Source: Lunularia cruciata (Eukaryota; Streptophyta; Marchantiopsida; Lunulariales; Lunulariaceae). Taken from it: a stretch of 64,000 nt of DNA. The notes below the pieces were generated by a model, which saw only the letters and a program-made list of their open reading frames with translations, did not search any database and was not told the DNA's origin. The position numbers and the translations under genes are program-made. The DNA is taken from contig OX419759.1 of NCBI GenBank assembly GCA_948567375.1, positions 28,807,493 through 28,871,492 of the forward strand, given 5' to 3'. Positions within the stretch are counted from its first letter, which is position 1. Every line of letters starts with the position of its first letter. This document shows, piece after piece, positions 11,201 to 21,150 of the stretch.

Positions 11201-14200
11201 GTATTAGGAGTGTCACTTTTTGGCGACGTATTGGACTTAGGGGAAGGAAAGCTGAAGTAATTTATACACGAGACAACAAGATTACTCACATTATCTGAGT
11301 TACAGAATTCTAGCAGTGGCCCAAGAATGACCTCAGGATGAGCGACACCATTGGTTACCTGAGTAGGAAGAGAAAATATTGTCAGAGCATCTTTTACTTT
11401 TAAAAGAAGGAAACAGTATGTTCATGTTCAAGGAGGAAAGTTCTGTACTGAAAGAGATAATAAACATAGCTAAATCTGGATTCATTTCGTGGCAACCTCT
11501 CATCCTTTGATATACCTTCGATATACATCTGTGAAACTTCTCAGATACTGTCGGACTTTCGAATTCTCTTCTCTGCATGTATTTACCATCGATGGACTCT
11601 TTCGGCTCTGCATTTGATAACAAAATGTAGAGGTCCTGGGCGCAACTTGCATAAAGTTTTGCTACAAGAGCTTTCCCATCATCCTTTGAACCCTTATAAC
11701 CCCAAATCTGCTGCAAAGAGTAGGACAATTCGCTAATCCCTGTGGAGCAACCTCGGACTAGCGCCCCTTCTTCTGTTTCTGGTTCCTTGACCTTGGCTGT
11801 CGCTTCCCTTTCACCAGACTCGTTCACCTGGGAGCAGATTGACAACGGATTTCATACAGCATAATGTCAGGTTTGAGCCGAGCACAGAGGAAGCAAAGTA
11901 CTTTTGCCGGAACAAAACGAAGAACACAAAAAGACCCTGTCGCAGGCGAACTCAGATGTATCTAAAAAACTTACCTCCAACTTCTCAATCTGGTGATTCT
12001 TGCCGGAGGACACACAATCTGCGATTTGAAAGCCAGCACTGTCAATCGTTTAACTCAATCATGCCCTGTCGATTATCATTCAGATCATCAGGAGAGCAGT
12101 AAAGAGAGAAGGGATCAAACTTTCTGCACGCTGCGAAGTAACCATTATATGCAGCAATTCTTATTTGAGTAGCTCTCCATCAACTTTCCACAGCACACAT
12201 ACTTGTGACAGCATCGCTATTTGTCCCAACCAGACGGGAAGCTCCTTGAAGCGTCCACCCGTCAACCATAAGGGCTGAAGAGATGTCAACTAAAACATAC
12301 CTGTTGGTACGCTCGTAAAACTCAAAGCTTTAACAGTTAATTCTGTTAAAGCCTTGAGCAGGTCTATAGACTCAAGAATATTTATACATTTCCTAACTTT
12401 CAGCGTACGCACAACCATTAGTTGACTTAGGCATTCCGGTAGCTTACGATTTCACTACGGAGTCACAATCATCTATCTCTAGATGTTCCAAGGAAGTATA
12501 TTCTCCAAGAAACTCAAAGAAACCACTCTCCCATCCAGGCTTTGCAGGAAACAAAGCCGTTCCTCTTAGGGACTCGCCTACAGGATAATATTTTTAAGCC
12601 TAGTAAATTATCGTTTGGGTCGGTACGCAATTACTGATCGAATTGAGGTGATCAGCGGATAAAACAAAGCATTTATAAGTGTTGTTCACCATTCTCTGCC
12701 GTCCGGCTCTTCAGAGTTGCAACGGCAGGTGAAAAACTCGTGGCAGGAATCCTGGGACCAGGCTCTGAAGCTGTTCTACTAATTTTCTGGTTCCCTCCAT
12801 GAGATGTCATCCGCTGAGTCGCATCCAAAGTTCTCTCAGCCACCCAGGGAGACGCCCAAGGATCATGCCGTTGCTCCAAAGTTCGTGCTTTATTCTCGAT
12901 GTTTGCATGAGGCAACTGTGTGACAGCGCCATGCCTTTCAGCAGCAGTATCCTGAGGATCTCCTCCTTCATCTCGTGGCCGTTTAGATCCCTCAGCACCT
13001 GTTAGTCTGGGAAAAAGGAGCAGTAAGTGGATGTGACGAAAGTATTCAGGTCTGCATGAGGTAAGGGATAGAGGGACGCACGTAGAAGGTCTTAGATTAT
13101 CAGTGCATTATAGACCGCAGCCATGATTAAAGGGATCCAAAACAACAATGTAAAGCCATCCGCGTGGAATTTGCCTCACCTTGACTGCCTCAGATGCTCG
13201 AGCTCCTCTCTTAATGATGCAGTTTCCGCCAAAGCGTGGTTGAGTTTTTCTTCCTTGTCAAGACGAGCTCTTTGTATCTCACTTATCTCATGTTCCTGCG
13301 ACAAGCTTCTACATAATGAACTAAAAGCGCTTCTGAAGTGACAGCATCTGAACTCAAGTTATCCTAAGTTGTTAAAGGTGTAGCACGTTGTAACTCAGCA
13401 TTTCTTATCAGGCAAACCCTACACCGGTATTCGATGAAGATTTAGGAATTTAGGAATAGAAATCTCGCTAAGCAGTAGTGTATGCTCGAGTTGAACCTTA
13501 TGATTCAGTTAATTGCTTGGCTCTTATGGTGGATCCCATTTGATTGGTTATATTGGTAAATGAGAGCAGAAGCCATTCGGGGAACGGGTTATCCAGAACT
13601 CATGAAGTGCACAAGTGCACATATCCGATAAACAACATTTACATGAATTACAGTGCTAGTGTAGTATGAAAGCTTGAGTGCAAAATGCATCGAAAATAAC
13701 CTGCAGCAAAAGTATAGGTGCAAAAAAGTAACCTGTAGCAAAGGCATAAGTGCAAGAAATTGAGAACACAGAACTGCTAATGGACAATAACGAACTTGAA
13801 ATCGAGAGCAGCTACGCCAACGTTGAAATTGAGAGCAGCAAGGCCAACGCGAGCTAGGGTTAGAGAGCTTGATGTAAGAGTTCACCAATAAAAAATAATG
13901 AAGTCAGAGAGCGGCAATGCAACCAAAAGCGAGAGGCATAGGAAACGTGCTATGTGCTGTACGAGCCCGCCAGGATGCAGTGTGTGGATGAAGCGAGAGG
14001 AATAGAAAACTTGCTATAAGAGCCCACCAGGATACAGTGCGCAGATGAAGATGAAGAACATGGGATGGAGTGGGGGAGGAACACAGGAAACAGTAGAGAG
14101 CGAGGCAGGAAGCAGTCAGAGAGCGAATGGAAAAGACTAGGGAGTGAAATAGTACAGGAATGTGTGGATGTAGCAAGCATTTCGCGATTATAGCAGCAGA

Positions 14201-15667
14201 AACGGGTAGAAATTGATGGTTATATGGTTTGATTGGTTATATGTGCAAGTCAAATGAATTTTCAGCACTGATGCTATCAATGCAAGGGAGGAAAAGAACT
14301 ATTCTCTTGACCAAGATTCTACTCGTGGAACTCGTGTATGACAGATGAAGCTCTATGATGTGGACATATTCCTATTCTAATTGAAGTAACTGCCGGTACT
14401 AAATTGCCTGATCCTAACGTAGAATTATTGGTTAAACTGAAGATGCTAGAAAAACATGAGGTTATACATTTGACACAGATGTAGAGATACCTTAAGCGCT
14501 GCTATCTGAAGTAAATACTTCTGTGGAGATATCTATAGACAGGCCTATAGTCCGAACATCCAAAGGCAGTGGAAATTGAAGGTCTGGATTCACCTTAAAC
14601 AACAGTTGAGAAGAAAGGCGCTCCAGCTCTCGCTGCTCAACAAAGGCAACCAATGGTGCCAGTAAATGAGTGAACAGAACCGACAAACCAGATAAAGAGA
14701 ATAGTAAAGACGGAGCATGGGCTGCTCTTCCAGCTCCTCAAGCACAGAAATTCCACAGATAGATTTAAATATTTGTATATTAGAAAAAGAAGCTGATCCA
14801 TGAGCTGTGGTTGGACATCCTTCCAAAATTCTCTTTACTCCTCAGGCTTCACGACAAAAAAGCCTTGATCACTTTCACAAACCTATGATGATTCTATAGT
14901 GCCTATGTGAACTTGCACACGGGTTGCACCTGTTGAATAGTAGCAAGTTGAGGATCACTGTGAGATCCGAATTTTTTCCGCAATTCCTCGACTTGTTGCT
15001 CTGCCTGAATACACGGCCTAACAGAATTGTTACAAGCTAAGCAAGCAAAGATCAGTCTCTACTCTCAACAACTTCAATCATTTTAACCAAATTCCCAAAA
15101 AATCAAATAAGAACTGGACAATACCTGACTAAGACGAGTACGTAGCAAAGATATAGCCCCCTCCTTCTCAGCCAACAAATCCCTTAGTACTGGACTGTCA
15201 TCCTCCACAACGGATGATTGAACATGACCGTCCTGATTATGACCACCACGAGGCAAATGCTGACTAGCGTAAACATCCCTAACATCTGAAACAGTCCATG
15301 GATTTTGGTAATTCAGAGGCGTGAAGACCGGTGCGCGATTCGCAGTATCCTGGACACTGATATTGGGGCCAACCTTCGCAAAATCCCCTACTCGAGTTGA
15401 AAATCCTCCACGAGATACAGAGGATCCATAGGCTAACCTTGAATCGATCGAGTACGGATCATACGCTGACAATCGCCCGTAATTGGAGTGAGAAGCTGCG
15501 GGAAAATTAGCCGAAGCTGAAGGAACAACGGATTGAGTTCCATGCTTAACAGCACGTTCCTGCTCGGCTTTTTGAAGAGAAACCTCAACGGTAGCAATGA
15601 AATTATCTGAATTCCATATATCATCGTCATCGTTTAACATCTCTTCTAAATTCTGATCCCCTAACAT
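8255..15667 (-). CDS. SUV2: SUV2/ATRIP-like DNA-damage checkpoint protein
   Basis: Seen: 18 exons modelled on the minus strand, about 1,177 residues: 15667-15125, 14998-14930, 14635-14594, 14505-14491, 13295-13180, 13006-12690, 12562-12448, 12392-12301, 12274-12203, 12018-11975, 11827-11516, 11358-11290, 11183-11101, 10726 (or 10786)-10109, 9878-9772, 9401-9154, 9037-8646, 8534-8255. An in-frame stop lies just upstream of the ATG. Features: acidic patch (D13-D16), coiled coil from about 165 to 262, basic NLS-like SKRPRDE near 269-275, then helical C-terminal repeats. The C-terminal blocks (VRMEAVSIIGVLLV; GYALRRSVMRLITF; CLIREVATLLSCLASH; ELSKSLRRRV) follow the order I recall for plant SUV2. 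Known: ATRIP binds RPA-coated single-stranded DNA and recruits ATR kinase in the nucleus. Odd: much longer than Arabidopsis SUV2 (about 650), mostly in the first 600 residues. The acceptor of exon 14 is ambiguous. Assignment rests on remembered family patterns. Confidence 0.78.
13539..14242. repeat. Intronic insertion bounded by 15-bp direct repeats, with internal short tandem duplications
   Basis: The 15-mer TTTGATTGGTTATAT occurs at 13,539-13,553 and again at 14,228-14,242, inside the 1.2-kb intron between SUV2 exons 4 and 5. The enclosed DNA is full of small imperfect tandem duplications: about 33 bp at 13,697-13,762 (TAACCTGCAGCAAA / TAACCTGTAGCAAA), about 27 bp at 13,796-13,849 (TTGAAAT..GAGAGCAGC) and about 60 bp at 13,928-14,047 (GCGAGAGG..TAG..AA). 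The flanking repeats look like a target duplication of an inserted retroposon, but no tail or known element was recognised. Confidence 0.5.
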
Positions 15668-16074
15668 CTCTTCCAAATTTCACTCCCCTTTCTAGCGATT
15701 CATCTCCTCTTCCCCGCACCTTGTAGCAACCGTAGTCCTCCTGCCATCCGAAAAGCTTCAACCCTGCCAAATTCTGGCAGGGCGGGCACCTACAGCAGCA
15801 ACTCCAGTCTTTATCCATGCATCGTATCCAAATACCTCAAACGCTCTTCATTGTGCGTAAGAATTACACATCTCAACATTCTTCATCCCATCTTCGTCTC
15901 GGATACGACCAAAGGTCGTCCAGCAAAATCGAATGACCAAATCTAACTCCAATTTACTGTACCACTTTGTCCTTTTCTGCGAGACCCGTGGTGCTCAAAC
16001 CCTGCACTAATCTTTCTTTTTCTTCTTTCAAGAGTAACTACTACCCTCTAAAGGATTGTCAATGCATTGCTTCT
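15668..16074. other. 5' UTR/promoter region of the SUV2-like gene
   Basis: Immediately upstream of the SUV2-like ATG. Other frames are open but carry no recognised protein. Likely holds the leader and core promoter of the minus-strand gene (inference). Confidence 0.4.
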
Positions 16075-16296
16075 GTGCGTCCACTGGATCAATCGATCAC
16101 ACTCTAGAGCTCTGCACATCTTCCACCTGATGTACTTGATGTTCTTCTATGCGTCCGCCGGATCAATCGGTCACAATTTAGAGCTCTTCATATCTTCCAC
16201 CCGATGTACTTGCCGCTCTTGTATGCGTCTACCGGATCGATCCGGTCACAATGTGGCCCTCCTCTCACCTTCCACCTGACGTAATTGCGTTTGTCG
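16075..16296. repeat. 74-bp tandem repeat, three imperfect copies
   Basis: Copies start at 16,075, 16,149 and 16,223, each beginning RTGCGTC and sharing GGATCAATCGGTCACA, GAGCTCT and CTTCCACC. Spacing is exactly 74 bp both times; the third copy is the most diverged. It lies 0.4 kb upstream of the SUV2-like start codon. Confidence 0.85.
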
Positions 16297-18079
16297 ACTT
16301 CAGGAAACTGTTGTGGGCGTCATGCTTAAGAACCTTCATCCTAAACCCTAAAACCCTTCAAACTGCTGCCTTTCGACTCCAGGATTTCCGGGCATTAGAT
16401 TCTCTTTCGCCCATCAAGAAATTTTGAGATTACTTTCCATCTCCCTGCTTAATGAGCCCTGATTTCCAAGTGTAACTAATGTGGGATAAATTACCATGAT
16501 CTTCATTCCGAGTGATTTATTCATTTCGACTCTAATGGGGCTTAGCACCATTTTACCTATTTTGTCTCACCATTGTACGGCGGGTTGATGGGTTTCCCAT
16601 CCTTAGTGTGTTCTACGCTGTCGCCCTTTTCTTTATTCGAAGTGGTTTGGTGTCATGCGACCAAAAATATCTCTACGTTCACTGTAAGGATCCGAACTAT
16701 TATTCTTTCTTTTTTGCATTTTTTATTTAATAATATTATAAATGTTCAGACCAAGGTAAAATTTACCTCTTTGCATTATGTAAAAATTCCAAACTTTATC
16801 TAAACCCAAAATATGTTTTCATTTATTTTCTTTGGAAAATCAGTATTTATATAAATTAAGTTAAAACAATTATATTATATTTGTACTATCTTATAAATTT
16901 CTGAGAGAGATGTTCCTTCCACTTAGAAAAGACGATTGTCCTCGAGTCTTCCAGGAATATTATAAGTTAGAAGTAGTACCTTTCTCATCTCTTCTAAGTA
17001 ATTAGATTTACAAACTTACAGTATAAAGCATCTTGCGGATCACTAATCAATTACGCATACTACTAAGAAATAAAGGCCCCAGGCCCCAAAAAATTGCTGT
17101 CCGACACAAGAAAGGCCCTTGCGGGCAATTCTGCCTCGGAATAACCATGTGTAAACTATGCAACTCCGTTAACTTATTAATGGAAATTAATATGTTAATG
17201 CCCATAAATCAATAATTAATGCTTGGGCCTTTCCTCTCAGCTTCAAGAATTCCTTGAATCATAATAGCTTTATTCCCTCCTCGGAGAATATTGGATGGCA
17301 ATAAATGAGAAAAAAAGCTATCTTAGAGTATTATATTTTCAATATGAATTTATAATTAAACCCATTAACGTATTTCCATACTATTAGGAGACGATGGAAT
17401 CCAGGGTAGAGCACGATAGGTAGTAAGGTGGGCATAGTAAACACCTATGAATCAATCTTAATGAAAGAATCAGATGTCTTTGGAGCGTGAACAAAACTTC
17501 TTAATAATCAGTCCACTTGCTCTGCAAAATTTCCAAATAGTCGCGTAATAAGCACACAACTTAATGCTGGATTAACACCATAGTCGCTGCATGCACAGTA
17601 TGGCCATTGCACTCTTAAATTATTAAATTTATATCAAAAGCATTAACTTTCTGGGTACAATTAACATAACATTATTTTTTATTTTTTATTTTATTTTATT
17701 TTTATTTATAGAAATTATCTTATATTTGTAACTTGTTTACTATGATTGTCGTGTTAACTTTTCCATGTCCAAAATTTCTAGTTCCCAATACCATTCATGT
17801 GACATATATGCATAAACTTCTTTACTTTTATTCTACTTATCTCTCTAAGAAAGATACCCTGTCCTTAAAGAGGAAAAAGGCAACCACGTTGAACACATGA
17901 AAGATGGAAAGACCTCATCAAGCCGTACAAAGGAGAGATAAAAGTGGTAAAGATTTGTTATGTTATACTTTAGATAGCATAGCAAATGGAAATGCCTAAG
18001 CCCTACCACACCTAAAATATCCAAGATGTGCAAGTCGTAAGGTCTACAAACTACTATAGAATCCAAAGAAGCATCACCA
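16297..18079. other. AT-rich intergenic DNA
   Basis: No coding frame or RNA gene recognised. Composition changes from gene-like to AT-rich around 16,700, marking entry into the repeat-dominated region. Confidence 0.5.
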
Positions 18080-19059
18080 AGTGTGATTTCTCTCCAATGG
18101 ATTGCACCAACCAAATGCTTTATGTAGGGCAATGGACACACGCTATCTAAAGTATGCTACAAAGTATGAGAGTGAGAGTGGTACCCCTTGAAGTCTAATA
18201 TGATAAGCTCTTGTGCATTCCCTGACACATGTGTCAAACTTCATGTCCGTCTCTCCATATAACTCCAAGGCTAGAGGAAAAAAGAGATGACCTTGCTACA
18301 TACCTCTATACTTGGAGACCTTACATGATATTGCTCTGCTTGCTACCCATTTAAGAGGATTAGTAATCACTCTCTCCAAAAGTGTATCACTCATAGGGTC
18401 TATAACCACAACATCTGCCATTGTCACTTGATCATATTGGACCAAGTATAAGTTTGCTTTGACACATATTGTCTACGTTGTCAAGAAAGCATACAAACAC
18501 TCCTAAATATTGACTGTATTATGCCATAGCAAACACTATATCCTTGATGGCATCATGGGTGGCTATCCTTTGTCCTCCAAAAGGACACCATGTCATATGG
18601 ACCGCTGCTCCATCTAGTGTAGAACCACACTCACAAGTGACTAACAAAAATGCAAAGGGGTAGATCAAACCAAGGCCAAACCTCAACACTATTGAGAAAG
18701 TGGTTCTTGCAAGTTAAAATACCCTAATGCACGATTGAGCTAGGATTCAAGAGCACCCTTGCCAGAGCAAGAGCAAAGACATGCTCTAGTGGCATGAGGA
18801 ATGGACAAGTCAACTAAAAAAGAATTTAACAAATGTTTACCCTATCACTCCATCAAGGAAGACTCCAAACCTTTGGTCCAATCTGATGGTAGTGAAGCAA
18901 AGGATGGAAGGTCTTCTTGTGCTTGTGGAGATAGACCATCTCTCATTTTTTGCAATAAAAGCTAGAGAGAAGATGATCCCTCCTCCACCTTGGTCACGGA
19001 TGTTTCCAAAATTGGCCTATCAGTAATTATAAAATGGGAGAAACCTGCATTGAGGCCTA

Positions 19060-19401
19060 ATTCATCCGTTTAGGCCTCCAAAATTGCCTTCAAAGATTTC
19101 AAGCATATTTTGGTTCCTACTCTATTAGTAGAAGTCCCTTTTTGGTGATACCTCTGATCTATTACTCCATCATGTGTAACATCCTTCCAGATGTTACCAA
19201 ACCAATTCTCACCTTTAAATCATATGTCTAGCTATTGGTTCTAAGGTTCTCAAGTCTATTTCGATTTTTGCTCTATTAGTACAAGTACTCTTTTGGTGAT
19301 ACTTCTATCTGATCTATTTTGACCATCATGTATAACATCATTCTAGATGTTACCAAACCAAATTTCACATCTAGATCATATGGTTAGCTTGTGGTATTAC
19401 A
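19060..19401 (-). mobile_element. Truncated inverted copy of the TGTAATACC solo-LTR family
   Basis: On the minus strand it starts TGTAATACCACAAGC directly after the LINE block ending MGVF and carries two tandem sub-repeats of about 155-165 bp (each with TGGTAACATC..GATGTTA and ..GATAGAGGTATCACCAAAA in LTR orientation). It ends in the GGCCTAAACGGATGAATTAGGCC segment also seen in the longer copies. It is the reverse complement of the left part of the copy at 19,539-20,100, so the two form an inverted pair around a 137-bp LINE fragment. Confidence 0.65.
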
Positions 19402-19538
19402 AAAGACTCCCATAATCATCTTATCAAAAGCTCTCAAACATGATAGGAAAGTCAAAGAAGAGGGAACCATGTGGAGAAGGTAATTTGGTTGACGTGAAAT
19501 ACTAGAGTAGAGTATACCAAATGCCACTTGTGGATCTT

Positions 19539-20100
19539 TATAATACCAATAGCTAAACATATTATCTAGAGGTGAAAATTGGTTTGGTAACATCTGCAAG
19601 GATGTTATATATGAAGGACTAAGTAGATTAGATAGAGTTATCACCAAAAGAGTGCTTCTATTAATAGAGCAGGACTTGAGAATAGCTTGAAAAATTCAGA
19701 GCTAATTTTGGAGGTCCAAACAGATAAATTAGGCCTCAAAAATGTGTACATCAATCTCTCTCCCTTCCTATAGAGAAATTTTGGCCTTCCTTCCCCCCAA
19801 ATTTTTCTCATTAAGAGCTTTCCAATATTACCTCCCCAATGTGATTTTGAGATTCCTACAAAAAGATACCTATAAAAATTCCTTCCAATCAAACTTGTTT
19901 AACCAACCAAATAGGACAAGGACCAACATGTCACAAATCCATGTATCTGATCCAAGGGTTGAAGCTTTCTTTGAAGGGATCCTCTTTGCTATATAATCAA
20001 GAGAAGGTGCTCCTTTGTGGCATTGGAGTATTGAGGGTGAAGCTTATGTTTTCTCTCTTTTATTTCTCTTGGAGAGTTCTCCTTTCCTTGGAGTATTACA
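19539..20100 (+). mobile_element. Solo LTR inserted in the LINE-like element
   Basis: Begins TATAATACC (canonical TGTAATACC with one change) and ends GGAGTATTACA, giving inverted termini TGTAATAC/GTATTACA. Flanking 5-mers are ATCTT (19,534-19,538) and ATCTC (20,101-20,105), a one-mismatch target duplication. Ignoring the insertion, the LINE frame reads straight through (..LLRDPQVAFGIL..), which fixes the borders. Homologous over most of its length to 36,207-36,949. Confidence 0.8.
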
Positions 20101-20261
20101 ATCTCTTAGTAGAGGAAGGTCATCCACAAGGAGAATATATCTACAAGAGCAATATCTAAGAAGCATGTGATAAAATCCTTGGATCCTATTGGCACTCCAA
20201 AAAATACGCAGTCCATCTATAGATGTGACACACTCCTTTGGAAGCTCAAGGTGGGGAGGGA

Positions 20262-20545
20262 TACTTGAAGGGGACTATGCTCTACACTTTGACACCTTGA
20301 TTCTCAACCCTACAAGATGTAACATGGTAATGAAGTGATCAAAGACCGGCCTAATCTGATCTATGGGGCCCACAATGTGTGTATCATCTAAGGAGGAGAT
20401 GAATACTTGAAGGGACCATGATCTACACTTTGACACCCTAATTCTCAAGCCTACAAGATGTAGCATGTTAGTCAAGTGATCAAAGACCTGCCTAATCTGA
20501 TCTATGGGGCCATGTATGTATCATCTAGCCAAGGAAGGAAATACA
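20262..20545. repeat. 142-bp tandem duplication inside the LINE-like RT
   Basis: Two copies start TACTTGAAGGG at 20,262 and TACTTGAAGGGA at 20,404, and both run through GATCTATGGGGCC and the DD-motif segment. The duplication doubles the reverse-transcriptase active-site region of the decayed element. Confidence 0.8.
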
Positions 20546-21150
20546 CAACTTGGCATGGCCAAAGTAGTAGAAGATAAGAGAGCTCTAAAGTGAGTCATCA
20601 CAAAAAAGGTCTTCCTAAAGGATCTCCCTATCATGTACCAACAACTGACTCCAAGATGGTGACTTCTTCCTATGACCAACCATGCTAGTAGTAAAGGGAA
20701 CCAAGAGAACCATAGAACTACCACACAAATGGAATGAGACTCGCTAAGGATCCACCAACCTCTAAGATAAGCTCTCTAAAGATGGATGCCCAAGAGATGC
20801 TATTAAAATTATTCTCAATATCCACCTATAGGACAACCCACTCTTGATGAATATCTAGGAGTACTCTAATGTGTAGGGATATAGCCACACAACCTTCAAG
20901 TGTAGCTAATCCAAACTGATGTGGACTGAGATGCTCTTGGAAGTGAGATCAATGTTGAAGGACAATGATATGGATAACCAAGTGCAAAAAGATCTCTCCA
21001 ATAGCAATTGATTTAATGCTCCTTGTGTCCTTCTCTATATCACAAGAAGTCAACTAGCACCTAACATCCAACTAATTGATGTAGAAATATATCCTCTTGC
21101 TATTGATGTAGCCACTTGAAACAACTTGATAAATCCACTAGAACAATCAT

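Larger units (their letters stand above)
18080..21150 (-). pseudogene. Decayed LINE-like non-LTR retroelement (reverse transcriptase polyprotein)
   Basis: Reading the minus strand from 21,150 to 18,080 recovers, in broken frames, the order of a plant or algal LINE-like RT protein: KSIAIGEIFLHLV and LSPHQFGLATLEG near 21,060-20,920; VDIENNFNSISWASIF near 20,840-20,780; FRALLSSTTLAMPSCVFPSLA near 20,590-20,525; the catalytic-type LDDTHIVGPIDQ near 20,395-20,355; GLRIKVSKC; then DPQVAFGIL and MIMGV near 19,530-19,400; a C-terminal block with PFGGQRIATHDAIKD near 18,590-18,535; and LALELYGE and RVSIALHKA near 18,270-18,090. Stops and frameshifts are frequent, so it is dead. It is interrupted by LTR-family insertions at 19,539-20,100 and about 19,060-19,401. 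Family assignment is from remembered motif order. Confidence 0.75.
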
